From contig OMYT01000025.1 of NCBI GenBank assembly GCA_900315315.1, positions 1-64,000 of the forward strand: DNA of 64,000 nucleotides, written 5' to 3'. This stretch comes from an uncultured Eubacteriales bacterium (GTDB lineage: Bacteria; Bacillota; Clostridia; Christensenellales; Aristaeellaceae). Under the pieces are notes generated by a model, which was not told where the DNA came from, searched no databases, and saw only the letters and a list, made by a program, of their open reading frames with translations. Made by a program: the position numbers and the translations under genes. Position 1 is the stretch's first letter, and each line of letters starts with the position of its first letter. This document shows positions 32,505-41,585 of the stretch, in pieces.

Positions 32505-33434
32505 ATGGGAGAAAAAATGAGACTGGTAACGCGCAGCGATTTTGACGGACTAGCATGCGCCATGATGCTGAAGGAACTGGACCTGATCGACGATATCAAG
32601 TTCGTCCATCCCAAGGACGTGCAGGACGGGAAGGTGGAACTGAGCAAGAACGATATCACCACTAACCTGCCGTATGACCCGCGGGTGGAACTCGCTTTTG
32701 ACCATCATGAATCCGAAATGGACCGGCTGAAGGCCCTCGAAACGGGCGGAAAGCTGATCATCGATCCTACGGCACGCAGTGCGGCCCGCGTGGTATACGA
32801 CTACTACGGCGGCAAAAAAACCTTCGCGCGCATCAGCGACGAGCTGATGGAAGCGGTGGACAAGGGCGACAGCGCCGACTTCACCATGGATGAAATCCTG
32901 CACCCCACCGGTTGGGTGCTGCTGCACTATCTGATGGATCCCCGGACGGGATTGGGCCGGTTCCGCAATTTCCGGATTTCCAACTATGACCTGATGATGG
33001 AGCTGATCGACTACTGCATGGATCATCCTATCGAAGAGATCCTGGAGATGCCGGACGTCAAGGAACGGGTGGATCTCTATTTCGAACAGGCGGAACAGTT
33101 TGAGGCGCAGCTGAAGCGGATCGCCCGGGTCGAAGGCAAGGTGGTCGTGCTGGATCTGAGAGAGGAAGAGATCATCCATGCGGGCAACCGGTTTATGATC
33201 TACGCGCTGTATCCCGAGACCCAGATTTCCGTGCATGTGGCCTGGGGTTTCCGGAAGCAGAACACCGCCGTGATGATCGGGAAGTCAATCGTGAATAAGG
33301 GATCAAACGTGGATATCGGCGAGCTGTGCCTGAAATACGGCGGCGGCGGCCACCACAACGCGGGCACCTGCCAGCTGGAAAACGATGTGGTGGACCAGGA
33401 ACTGCCGAACATCATTGCTGCGCTGAACGAGTAA
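32505..33434 (+). CDS. DHH/DHHA1 family phosphoesterase
   Basis: A 309-residue cytoplasmic phosphoesterase. The DHH domain has TRSDFDGLACAMM and LAFDHHESE; the C-terminal DHHA1 domain ends with YGGGGHHNAGTCQ. These bind Mn and substrate phosphates. The group includes nanoRNases, cyclic-dinucleotide phosphodiesterases and exopolyphosphatases; the substrate here is not evident. ATG 32505 is eight bases after AAGGAGG; an ATG at 32499 is too close to it. It is a monocistronic gene with a consensus promoter and is different from the NrnA homologue at 50811. Confidence 0.85.
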   Translation: MGEKMRLVTRSDFDGLACAMMLKELDLIDDIKFVHPKDVQDGKVELSKNDITTNLPYDPRVELAFDHHESEMDRLKALETGGKLIIDPTARSAARVVYDYYGGKKTFARISDELMEAVDKGDSADFTMDEILHPTGWVLLHYLMDPRTGLGRFRNFRISNYDLMMELIDYCMDHPIEEILEMPDVKERVDLYFEQAEQFEAQLKRIARVEGKVVVLDLREEEIIHAGNRFMIYALYPETQISVHVAWGFRKQNTAVMIGKSIVNKGSNVDIGELCLKYGGGGHHNAGTCQLENDVVDQELPNIIAALNE

Positions 33435-33436
33435 AC

Positions 33437-34621
33437 TTATTCCGCGTAGGACTTGCCCAGGTTTTCCTTCAGTTTGGCGATTGTATCGTCGTCAAGACCG
33501 ATGGAACGAAGGTATGTTTCCGCGGAGGCGGACAGATCCAGCCCGGACTGGTAAATATCATCAACCCCGAAAAGACGGGCAAGGTTCTTATCGATGTTTC
33601 CCTTCCGGATCGCTTCATACTTGTCCGTGCCGGGTTCAATTCCGTAGTAATTGTAATAGGTAACCATATAATCCGCGGCGACTTCTTCCGCCGTGGCGCC
33701 CATCAGGCATTCCAGGACCGCGGAGACAATCCCTGCGCGGTCTTTTCCTTCCATGCAATGAACCAAGTAGGGCCCTTCATGGGAAGCGAAGAATTCCATC
33801 CCCTTCGCCAGTCCGGCGGAAAATTCATCAGAGTAAAAATCCATGGCCAGGTTGAGGGGAATGATATCCCGCTGGCTGTAATAGCTGTTGGGATACCCGT
33901 CATAAGACTTCATCTTCGCCTCGTTGTCCGACAGGTTCATGACGGTGCGGACGCCCGCGTTGTTCAGCGCCTCATCCGCTTCCTTGTTGCGGTTCAGCTC
34001 CGGATCAATGGGGGAGGAAGTGCGGAACAGGGCATACGCACCCATTCCGGTGGTTTTCACGTTCCGGAAATTGGCATACTCTTCATCCGTCAGGTTTGCA
34101 TAGTCCTCACGGTTGTTGGTGCGAACCAGCTGATGAATCATAAGACCTTCCGCGTAACCACCCTTTTCCTTCATGGCGATGGTGACCGGGATGGGCAGGT
34201 CATAATTGGGCTTCCAGGTGAAGCCCAGTTCATCATTGGTGGCGACTTTCTCGGCAATCCCCAGCGTAGTGGCCAGGTCGCCCATATAGATCGCGAGGAT
34301 CACCAAATTATCATCATTGGATCCGTCATTGACGACGCGGCAGATCAGCGCCCCGTTATCTACATCGGGATAGTTGGAGCACAGCGGCATTTCCAGATCC
34401 TGCCCGATGATGGTGACTTTCAGCATATCTCCGTATTCATACCCTTGGTCCAACAGGCTTTTCGCGGTGACCTTCAGAACGATGTTGCCGTATTTCTGGA
34501 TGACATCGAGATCTGTTTCAACGGCCGGCACAGCGGACTCCGCGAAGGCAGTCCCCGCCAGCAAAAGCGCGGCAGCCAGCAGAACCGCCGCAAAGGAACG
34601 GAATATTTTGATGAACCTCAT
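33437..34621 (-). CDS. Secreted protein-tyrosine-phosphatase-like protein
   Basis: A 394-residue exported protein with signal peptide 1-28 (ending AFAES). The C-terminal half (about 190-394) is a tyrosine-phosphatase domain with the P-loop HCMEGKDRAG: Cys289 and Arg295 in a CX5R motif. Lys at the third position of the loop recalls PTP-like phytases and lipid phosphatases. The N-terminal half (about 55-125: GDMLKVTIIGQ, SNYPDVDNGALICRV, ILAIYMGDLATTLGI) looks like the C-terminal domain of SAM hydroxide adenosyltransferases, a weak match I offer only as a lead. The protein could attack phosphorylated compounds outside the cell. It converges on the DHH gene with a two-base gap. Confidence 0.82.
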   Translation of the reverse strand: MRFIKIFRSFAAVLLAAALLLAGTAFAESAVPAVETDLDVIQKYGNIVLKVTAKSLLDQGYEYGDMLKVTIIGQDLEMPLCSNYPDVDNGALICRVVNDGSNDDNLVILAIYMGDLATTLGIAEKVATNDELGFTWKPNYDLPIPVTIAMKEKGGYAEGLMIHQLVRTNNREDYANLTDEEYANFRNVKTTGMGAYALFRTSSPIDPELNRNKEADEALNNAGVRTVMNLSDNEAKMKSYDGYPNSYYSQRDIIPLNLAMDFYSDEFSAGLAKGMEFFASHEGPYLVHCMEGKDRAGIVSAVLECLMGATAEEVAADYMVTYYNYYGIEPGTDKYEAIRKGNIDKNLARLFGVDDIYQSGLDLSASAETYLRSIGLDDDTIAKLKENLGKSYAE

Positions 34622-34702
34622 GACGATTACCTCCCTTATGATGAATGTGACGACTCTGATTTCGTATGAGTATTATATACCGGGATGCCGTCCGGGACAA
34701 TA

Positions 34703-35479
34703 TCAGGACTGAAGGAACCCCAGATATTCATTCAGCACATTGAACAGCATATCGCCGGAACAGACCGGAAGGACATAATCCGTGCCGCCGATGGGCACAT
34801 ATTCAAACAGATCCGCCGCCCCCGTCAGCACCAGCGCGGGGACGATATCCATATTCCGGCCGAAGAGGATCTCCAGGTAGGGCGCATACTTGGCTGCCTG
34901 CAGTACTTCCTCCGGATCGACGGCATCCTTCATTTTGAACTCCAGGGAGAAGACCTTTTCCGGCGTGATGACCAGCACATCCGCGTAGATCCGGATCCAT
35001 CTGGCCCGGTTCATGCGAAGCTCGAAAACGATCTCCCACTCCGGGAAGGGCAGACTGGTCATTTCCTTCAGATCCTCAAAGAGGCGGAGCATCGTCTTTC
35101 TGCAATCCGTGAAGGAATGGATCAGCCCACGGGTATCGTTCAGGTTCCGGCCGATACGTGCGCAGCCTTCCTCCAGGCGGGAAAGCCATTCCGATTCCTC
35201 CTGCGCGAGGAACTCCGCGACCGTGCTGTACCAGCCGGAAAACTCGTACAGGCCTTCATGGGGCGCCTGCTGCCGGACAACGGCGTGCCAGCGGTAACCG
35301 CTGTCCTGATAGCACAGCTCCCGCATCAGGGCGGAAGAAACCAGCAGACGGCTGATTTCCTTTTTTTCAATGCCGGTCAGCTGCCCGATTTCCCGGGCTT
35401 TGAGGCCATTGCTTTTTGAAATGAGCGAGTAAACCCGCAGTTCCTCTTCCGGGAACAGATCTGTTTCATGTCTGCTCAT
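34703..35479 (-). CDS. Winged-helix protein with PD-(D/E)XK nuclease-like C-terminus
   Basis: A 258-residue protein. Residues 10-60 form a winged helix (RVYSLISKSNGLKAREIGQL followed by KKEISRLLVSS). The C-terminal half shows IRIYADVLVI followed by VFSLEFKMKD, an Asp...Glu-x-Lys arrangement on beta strands as in PD-(D/E)XK nucleases, then a helix with QAAKYAPYLEILFG. The combination resembles restriction-type or DNA-repair nucleases, or proteins that use the fold only for binding. I cannot assign a family. It has no partner gene that would form a defence operon: the upstream neighbour is a divergent SRAP gene and the downstream one the secreted phosphatase. Confidence 0.65.
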   Translation of the reverse strand: MSRHETDLFPEEELRVYSLISKSNGLKAREIGQLTGIEKKEISRLLVSSALMRELCYQDSGYRWHAVVRQQAPHEGLYEFSGWYSTVAEFLAQEESEWLSRLEEGCARIGRNLNDTRGLIHSFTDCRKTMLRLFEDLKEMTSLPFPEWEIVFELRMNRARWIRIYADVLVITPEKVFSLEFKMKDAVDPEEVLQAAKYAPYLEILFGRNMDIVPALVLTGAADLFEYVPIGGTDYVLPVCSGDMLFNVLNEYLGFLQS

Positions 35480-35492
35480 AATGCCTGTTTAT

Positions 35493-35544
35493 CATTCGGA
35501 ATTCAGATTTCGCAATTCAGAATTCCAAATGCATCATTCAGAAT
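35493..35544. repeat. AT-rich GAATTC-type intergenic repeat (copy A4)
   Basis: CATTCGGAATTCAGATTTCG, then CAATTCAGAATTCC and CATTCAGAAT units in the divergent region between 34703 and 35672 genes. Similar to A1-A3. Confidence 0.55.
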
Positions 35545-35671
35545 AAAAACCAATTCGGATGCCTATGACATCATAATCGATCGCGGGAGAAAAGACAACA
35601 GGAGGTTTGTTGCGGAAAGGATTCTGAAATGGTAAAATAACATGAACAGAGACGATCAGGGGGAAAAGCAA

Positions 35672-36325
35672 ATGTGCTGTCGCTTTTATGTCGAACCGGA
35701 AGACGAATACTTCCGGCAAATGGCTGAGCGGATTGCTGCCTCACCCCTGATGAGCCGCTTCCGCGGAAAGCTTCCCGTGAACGCGCAAGGTGCGTACGGC
35801 GGGGAAGTCGCCCCGACCTCGGTGGTGCCCGTGCTGGCGCCGAACCGGTCAGGGGAGCAGACCGTGTTCCCGATGCAGTGGGGATATACTCTGCCGGCCT
35901 CCGGGGAAAGGAAGCCGCGGCTGATTATCAACGCCCGGTCGGAAACCGCGGCGGAGAAACCGCTTTTCCGGGATTCCTGGCGCAGCCGCAGATGTGTGGT
36001 TCCCGTGACGGCTTATTTTGAATGGGAACACCGGATGGGTTTTGATGGAAAGCCGAAAACCGGCGACAAATACAGGATCACTCCGGCTGCCGGGGAAAGG
36101 ACTTTTCTCGCGGGACTCTACCGCATGGAGGACGGAATCCCGTCCTTTGTGATCCTGACCCGCGCACCGGCGGACAACCTTTTCTGGATGCATGACCGGA
36201 TGCCGCTGCTGCTTCCGGAATCAGCCGTGATGGAATGGATTTCACCGGAAAACAGGCCGGAAAACTGTCTGGCCTTCGCCCTCACGGATACGGTCTGGGA
36301 AAAGGCGCAGGCCAGAGGCGGCTGA
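35672..36325 (+). CDS. SRAP (YedK/HMCES) DNA-protein crosslink protein
   Basis: A 217-residue SOS-response-associated peptidase family protein. It starts MCCRFYVEP, so Cys2 becomes the N-terminal residue that reacts with abasic sites. Other active-site residues are visible in INARSET (Asn), VTAYFEW (Glu) and WMHDRMPLLL (His). SRAP proteins shield abasic sites in single-stranded DNA by a thiazolidine crosslink. ATG 35672 is selected because the Cys must follow Met directly and GGGGGAAAAG lies just upstream; an ATG at 35642 would bury the Cys. It fits functionally with the mutagenesis operon 4 kb away but is transcribed separately. Confidence 0.93.
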   Translation: MCCRFYVEPEDEYFRQMAERIAASPLMSRFRGKLPVNAQGAYGGEVAPTSVVPVLAPNRSGEQTVFPMQWGYTLPASGERKPRLIINARSETAAEKPLFRDSWRSRRCVVPVTAYFEWEHRMGFDGKPKTGDKYRITPAAGERTFLAGLYRMEDGIPSFVILTRAPADNLFWMHDRMPLLLPESAVMEWISPENRPENCLAFALTDTVWEKAQARGG

Positions 36326-36368
36326 CCGAAAGCCCGCGGGGCCAACATATTTAATCGGGAGAATATCA

Positions 36369-36863
36369 ATGACGGAGATTATAACCTATCACCTGACCGC
36401 TACCGGGGTATGGGGATATGAGTTTTACAACACGGACCGGAAGCTGATTGGTTCCGTGTACTCCGTTGTTGCGCCTTCCGCGCCGGTGCGGATCGAAAGC
36501 GGAGAACTGAAATGGTACAGCCGTTTCGATATTGACACGAAAATCATTCCGGGAACCGGCCGCAGGGTCAAGGAGAACCAGACGGGCGAAGAGATCTACC
36601 GGATTATCTACTGGCAGCCGGGACTGTATCAGGTGAGAACCAAGGACGACCGGTCTATCCAGGTGGAAATCCGCGACGGTTCCTATCTTTTCGGTAAACC
36701 GATGACGCCGGTGACCGCGATGACAGAACGGATCACGGAAGCAGAATGGGTGCCCAAGAAGCATTATGAGGTCAAACCGTATTTCAGGACAACGGTCTAT
36801 GAGGATGTAAGCGATGAATATCTGCTGATGGCGCTGTCCTTCCCGGCACTGAGAATGTGCTGA
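36369..36863 (+). CDS. Hypothetical beta-rich protein (tubby/LURP-like?)
   Basis: A 164-residue soluble protein without signal peptide. It is rich in alternating beta strands (YHLTATGVWGYEFYNTDRKL, EIYRIIYWQPGLYQVR). The overall pattern recalls the tubby C-terminal or LURP-one barrel of phospholipid-binding proteins, but this is a weak resemblance. It has its own strong terminator and lies 43 bases after the SRAP gene. Confidence 0.6.
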   Translation: MTEIITYHLTATGVWGYEFYNTDRKLIGSVYSVVAPSAPVRIESGELKWYSRFDIDTKIIPGTGRRVKENQTGEEIYRIIYWQPGLYQVRTKDDRSIQVEIRDGSYLFGKPMTPVTAMTERITEAEWVPKKHYEVKPYFRTTVYEDVSDEYLLMALSFPALRMC

Positions 36864-36868
36864 AAGAA

Positions 36869-36898
36869 ACGGAGCAGCTTTTTTGAGCTGCTCCGTTT
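36869..36898 (+). terminator. Bidirectional terminator
   Basis: Perfect 11-base arms ACGGAGCAGCT (36869-36879) and AGCTGCTCCGT (36886-36896) with T-rich flanks on both strands; serves the gene on the left and the LRR gene on the right. Confidence 0.9.
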
Positions 36899-36901
36899 GA
36901 T

Positions 36902-37948
36902 TTAGTCTGTGGTCAGCTTGACACCGGGAATTTCCTGGTCGAAGGGGATCCACTGTTTGTTCTTGAAACACCAGATGTAATGCTTGTTGCGGATGTGTTT
37001 GCGCCAGCCGTCCACGGTCGCGGCGTGGGAAGGCATGAAATCGCAGAGGCAGTTGGGATGGATCTTCTTAAAGCGTTCCGTTTCCTCCTCGGACAGGTGC
37101 TTGATCATGTTTGCCCACATCCGCTCAAGGGTCTGCACATTATCCAGCGGGGAGAAGTCGAGCACCTGGCAGTTGGTGATGTTCAGGTCCAGCAGTTCCG
37201 TGCAGTTGGACAGGGCCGAGATATCCGTGAAGGGATTGGAGAACAGCTCGGCAAACTGCAGGTGCTTCAGCTGGCCGATGGGGGTGATATCCGTTACATT
37301 GTTGTCCCCGATGATCAGCAATTCCAGATCCGGAACGTACTTGAGGAACTCCACATCGGTCAGCAGGTTATGCCCCAGATCCAGCGCCTTCAGGTTCGGA
37401 CAGTACTTGAGCAGCTCCAGCTTCTTTGAGGTCAGTTTCCGGGGCTCGTTAGGCTCGAGCCAGGTGGTGAAGGTGGTGGCGTTGGTGGGGCAGTAATGGC
37501 CGTGGCCGAAACTGACAACCCACTCGAATTTGATGTCCGGATATTTCTCGATCAGGGAAATAAAGTATTTGTTGGAGGGCGAGCGGTTTTTTGAATTGTC
37601 AAGCAGCTTCAGCTTCGGGCACAGTTCGAGCAGCGCGTCAATATGCGCTTCCGTAACGGCCTTCTTCCCGAGGATGATCTCCGTAGACTCATCGCTGTAG
37701 GAAATATCGCCCCAGGTCACGTTGAAATGGAACTCGGAGCCTTCCGGCATGGCTTTTTTGACCTTGAGCAGATCCGCCGGCTTAAACTTGCCTTCCACAG
37801 TCAACTCTTCCGGCTGATTCTTTTTGATCCATTTCAGCGCTTCGGAGGCACCGGAGAACTTTTTTGTTTCAGCCTGCGCGGCAACGCCCAGACCAAGCAG
37901 GACAACCAGCAGCAGAGCGAGCAGAGCCATGATACCAAACTTTCTCAT
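36902..37948 (-). CDS. Secreted leucine-rich-repeat protein
   Basis: A 348-residue exported protein (signal peptide 1-27, ending AQAET). After an N-terminal region with a WGDISYSDE segment, about five short leucine-rich repeats follow (KLELLKYCPNLKALDLGHN, VPDLELLIIGDNNVTDI, LKHLQFAELFSNPFTDI and others), of the 21-23 residue type with the xxDIxxL pattern. Such surface LRR proteins usually bind other proteins or glycans. ATG 37948 follows AAAGGTCT; a TTG six bases further upstream is possible. A Cys/Trp-rich C-terminal tail (HYIWCFKNKQW) is unusual. Confidence 0.8.
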   Translation of the reverse strand: MRKFGIMALLALLLVVLLGLGVAAQAETKKFSGASEALKWIKKNQPEELTVEGKFKPADLLKVKKAMPEGSEFHFNVTWGDISYSDESTEIILGKKAVTEAHIDALLELCPKLKLLDNSKNRSPSNKYFISLIEKYPDIKFEWVVSFGHGHYCPTNATTFTTWLEPNEPRKLTSKKLELLKYCPNLKALDLGHNLLTDVEFLKYVPDLELLIIGDNNVTDITPIGQLKHLQFAELFSNPFTDISALSNCTELLDLNITNCQVLDFSPLDNVQTLERMWANMIKHLSEEETERFKKIHPNCLCDFMPSHAATVDGWRKHIRNKHYIWCFKNKQWIPFDQEIPGVKLTTD

Positions 37949-38139
37949 CGTCAATTCAGACCTTTCCCGAAAATCAATACGTCTGATATTATAGCACGAT
38001 GGAAAGTGGTTGCCAAATGCGATTTCCGTCCGGATTTTTCCGGTTGTTTTCAGACTGTATTTTTGTTATACTGATATGTACGAAGTTTGGCCCCGCATGG
38101 GACGAATACCGATTGGAGACAGGTGAATTGAAATTGAGA

Positions 38140-39474
38140 ATGCCGAAACTGATAAGGGTGAAACGAACGGCCCGGATCATCATCGCGGTCCTTTGTGTGT
38201 TTGCGCTTTCCGCGGCCTGCGCTGAAGTGAAGCAGGATATTACCGAGGCAAACGGCAAAGTGACCCAGATCGAATGGAAGAACGATGAGGGAAAGATTGT
38301 TCCCGGTCCGGCGGGCTATGCCAAGATCAGGTACTCCTACAAAGGCAATGACACCACGGAAATGTATTTTGACGAAAACGGCGTAACCTGCAAGTCCGCC
38401 GAAGGCGCCTACGGAAAGAAAACCACCGTGGATGGTAAGGGCCGCGTGACCGCGGTGGAATATCTGGATCCGAACGGCAAGCGGATGCTGAACAACCAGG
38501 GATACGGCCTGATGACCGTTTCCTATCACAGCTTCGGCGAAGAACGCGTGGTGGCCTATTACGGGTCGGGCAAGCGGCTGGTGGTCGTCCCCGCGCTGGG
38601 GTACGCAAAGGTTGTGAACGAGTACAGCTACAAGACAATGACGCTGCGTGAGTATCAGGACACCAAGGGAAAACCGGTCGACTGTGCGCAGGGCTATGCT
38701 TCTGTGAAGCAGAAACTGGACAAGAAATCCCGGGTGATGAGCATTCGCTACGACCATGCGGATGGAAAACCGGCAACCGGGCCGGACGGGTGGTTCCGCT
38801 GCAAGTTTGAGCGGGATGAGGAAGGCCGGATCACAAAGATCGAATATCAGGATATCAATGAGAACCTGACGGACCGCGGCGCCGGATATGCCTGGGAAGA
38901 ACGGGAATATGACGGGGACGAGATTCTGATTACCCGCTATGACATGAGCGGAAGCAAGGTTGCGGACAAGAGCGGCGTGGTTACCGTTGCGCAGAAAGAG
39001 GACGAGGACGGCCGGGTGACGCTGGAACGCTTCCTGGATGAGAACGGGAAGGCCACCGTGAACGCGCTGGGCGTCGGCGGAATCCGCTATACCTACGATC
39101 ATGACGGCCGGATTGAAACCGTGACCTATCTGGACACGGAACGCAAGCCTACGACCTGCAACAAGGGATACGCGGGATACACCGATACCTTCGATGAGGA
39201 CGGTGCAACCGCTACCCGGACCTATCTGGGCACGGACGGCCTGGCGACCGAGATTTCCAGCGGCTATTCAGAGGTTCGCTATTTCTACGATGAAACAAAG
39301 GCACTGACAGACACCCGCTATTACGATGCCAACGGAACCCAGGTCGGCTCGGGACAGGCAAAGCTTTCGGAAGATGCCGGACAGACAGAAGAAACGGAAG
39401 AATCCGAAGAGCCGGAAGAACCGGCAGAAGAAGATTACGCGGAAGAAGAGCCGGGAGAAGAATACACAGACTAA
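38140..39474 (+). CDS. Secreted tandem-repeat protein (YLDxNGK repeats)
   Basis: A 444-residue protein with an uncleaved or cleaved signal (about 1-30, ending AACAEV). The body is about eight copies of a degenerate 45-50 residue unit with the pattern GYA...Y..(D/E)G+.....YLD.NGK......, for example AVEYLDPNGKRMLNNQGYG and TVTYLDTERKPTTCNKGYA. The arrangement recalls RHS or toxin-A-like beta repeats but fits neither exactly. The last 40 residues are nearly all Glu, Pro and Asp. The first Met (38140) has only a weak AGGTGA 13 bases upstream; TTG codons at 38128 and 38134 are alternatives. glgB follows after 19 bases. Confidence 0.65.
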   Translation: MPKLIRVKRTARIIIAVLCVFALSAACAEVKQDITEANGKVTQIEWKNDEGKIVPGPAGYAKIRYSYKGNDTTEMYFDENGVTCKSAEGAYGKKTTVDGKGRVTAVEYLDPNGKRMLNNQGYGLMTVSYHSFGEERVVAYYGSGKRLVVVPALGYAKVVNEYSYKTMTLREYQDTKGKPVDCAQGYASVKQKLDKKSRVMSIRYDHADGKPATGPDGWFRCKFERDEEGRITKIEYQDINENLTDRGAGYAWEEREYDGDEILITRYDMSGSKVADKSGVVTVAQKEDEDGRVTLERFLDENGKATVNALGVGGIRYTYDHDGRIETVTYLDTERKPTTCNKGYAGYTDTFDEDGATATRTYLGTDGLATEISSGYSEVRYFYDETKALTDTRYYDANGTQVGSGQAKLSEDAGQTEETEESEEPEEPAEEDYAEEEPGEEYTD

Positions 39475-39493
39475 AAACGCGGAGGGATTGCAC

Positions 39494-41521
39494 ATGGATA
39501 TCAGCAAACTGTATGCCCCTTATCAGATCACGGACATCGATCCCTGGCTGGCCCCCCATGCGGGCGATATCGAGCTGCGCATGAACCGCTTTAAGGAGAA
39601 ACGGTATCAGCTGGTCGGCGAAGCCGGTACGCTGACCGATTTTGCCAACGGACACCTGTATTTCGGTTTCCACCGGACCAAAGACGGCTGGGTCTTCCGC
39701 GAATGGCTGCCCGGTGCGGATGAAGTGCGCCTCTTCGGCGATTTCAACAAGTGGGACAAGGAAAGCCATCCGCTGGAGCGGGGCGAAAACGGGGTCTGGG
39801 AGATCAGCCTGAAAGGGAAGAACGCCCTCAAAAACGGCCAGAACATCAAACTCTGGATCCGCCGCGGGGACGGCTGGTTTGCCCGCTGCCCGGCATACAG
39901 CCTCAAAATGTCGATGGATGAGGAAACCAAGACCCTCTGTACGCAGGTCTGGGATCCGGAAGAACCTTTCGAGTGGACGGATGCGGCGTTCATCCGGCAG
40001 ATGCCCGGCGCCCCGCTGATTTACGAGGCACATGTGGGCATGAGCCAGGACAAGGAAGGCATCGGCTCCTACCGGGAGTTCGCGGACAATGTGCTGCCCC
40101 GGATTCAGGAACTGGGATACAATACTATCCAGCTCATGGCCATTCAGGAGCACCCGTATTACGGATCCTTCGGATATCAGGTGACGAACTTCTTTGCCGC
40201 CGCACACTGGTATGGCGCGCCGGACGACCTTAAATACCTGGTGAACAAGGCCCACCGCATGAATATCCGCGTGCTGCTGGACGTGGTCCACAGCCATGCC
40301 TGCCCGAACGTGGGCGAGGGACTGCAGCAGCAGGACGGCACGGAAGACCAGTACTTCCTTCCCGGCGACCAGGGCTGGCACCCGGCCTGGGGTACCAAGC
40401 TGTTCAATTATGGCCGGCCCGAGGTGCTGCATTTCCTGCTGAGCAACCTGAAGTTCTGGCAAACGGAATATCACTTCGACGGATTCCGCTTCGACGGCGT
40501 TACCAGCATGATCTATCACGATCACGGCCTGGGCAGCGCCTTCACCAACTATGACATGTACTTCAACATGAATACGGATCTGGAGGCCCTGAACTATCTG
40601 CAGCTGGCCAATGAACTGATTCATGAAGTGAACCCGAACGCCACGACCGTTTCCGAGGATATGAGCGGCATGCCCGGTATGTGCCTGCCGATCGAGCAGG
40701 GCGGTATCGGCTTTGACTACCGCCTGGCGATGGGCGAGCCGGACTACTGGATCAAACTGCTGAAGGACACCCGGGACGAAGACTGGAACATGAACGCCCT
40801 CTGGCATGAGATGACCACCCGCCGCCCGCAGGAGAAGGTGATCGGCTACTGTGAGAGCCACGACCAGGCGCTGGTGGGCGACAAGACGATCATCTTCCGC
40901 ATGGCGGACGCCGAGATGTATACCGGCATGATGAAGGATTACCATTCCCTCACCATGGACCGGGCAATCGAACTGCACAAGATCATCCGTCTCTATACGA
41001 TGAGCCTGGGCGGCAACGGCTATCTGAACTTCATGGGCAATGAGTTCGGCCATCCGGAGTGGATCGATTTCCCGCGGGAAGGCAACGGCTGGAGCTACAA
41101 ATACTGCCGCCGCCAGTGGAAACTGGTTGACGACAGCAGGCTGAAGTATGAATGGCTGAACGACTTTGACAAGGCCATGATCAACCTGGCCCGCGACCGG
41201 CACCTGCTGGATGATCCCTATGCCGTGAGCCTGTGGATCGATCCGGACCGGAAGATCATCACCTTCAGCCGCGGCAAGCTCCTCTTTGTCTTCAACTTCC
41301 ATAACAGCTATTCCGAGCAGGCTTTCTTCCTCCATGCGCACACCACCGGAGAAGGCGCCTACAAGGTGATCCTGAGCACGGACGAACCGCGTTTCGGCGG
41401 TCAGGGTCTCATTGACCATAACTATGTTTTCCATACGGCCTATGTGGAGGGCAAAGGACTGGGATTTGACGTATACAGCCCCTGCCGGACAGCCATGGTG
41501 CTTGAACGCATAGATGGATAA
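39494..41521 (+). CDS. glgB: 1,4-alpha-glucan branching enzyme, eukaryote-like type
   Basis: A 675-residue GH13 subfamily 8-type branching enzyme. It has a CBM48 domain (about 60-160, EWLPGADEVRLFGDFNKWDK) and a catalytic barrel: LLDVVHSH, GFRFDGVTSM (nucleophile Asp), TVSEDMSGMPG (acid Glu) and YCESHDQALVG. This matches GBE1-like enzymes from plants, animals and some anaerobes more closely than E. coli GlgB. It introduces alpha-1,6 branches in glycogen. GGAGGG seven bases before ATG 39494 fixes the start. With the GH31 enzyme and GlgP in this window it points to glycogen storage and turnover. Confidence 0.95.
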   Translation: MDISKLYAPYQITDIDPWLAPHAGDIELRMNRFKEKRYQLVGEAGTLTDFANGHLYFGFHRTKDGWVFREWLPGADEVRLFGDFNKWDKESHPLERGENGVWEISLKGKNALKNGQNIKLWIRRGDGWFARCPAYSLKMSMDEETKTLCTQVWDPEEPFEWTDAAFIRQMPGAPLIYEAHVGMSQDKEGIGSYREFADNVLPRIQELGYNTIQLMAIQEHPYYGSFGYQVTNFFAAAHWYGAPDDLKYLVNKAHRMNIRVLLDVVHSHACPNVGEGLQQQDGTEDQYFLPGDQGWHPAWGTKLFNYGRPEVLHFLLSNLKFWQTEYHFDGFRFDGVTSMIYHDHGLGSAFTNYDMYFNMNTDLEALNYLQLANELIHEVNPNATTVSEDMSGMPGMCLPIEQGGIGFDYRLAMGEPDYWIKLLKDTRDEDWNMNALWHEMTTRRPQEKVIGYCESHDQALVGDKTIIFRMADAEMYTGMMKDYHSLTMDRAIELHKIIRLYTMSLGGNGYLNFMGNEFGHPEWIDFPREGNGWSYKYCRRQWKLVDDSRLKYEWLNDFDKAMINLARDRHLLDDPYAVSLWIDPDRKIITFSRGKLLFVFNFHNSYSEQAFFLHAHTTGEGAYKVILSTDEPRFGGQGLIDHNYVFHTAYVEGKGLGFDVYSPCRTAMVLERIDG

Positions 41522-41539
41522 GGGGGCTTTCCGGCCTGC
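41522..41539 (+). repeat. Truncated intergenic repeat (copy 7, left end only)
   Basis: GGGGGCTTTCCGG directly after the glgB stop codon, without the CCCCTTCGG right end. Confidence 0.6.
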
Positions 41540-41585
41540 AGTTAAATTATGATACTGTACAGTTATAAGGTAAGGAGCCAAAATT

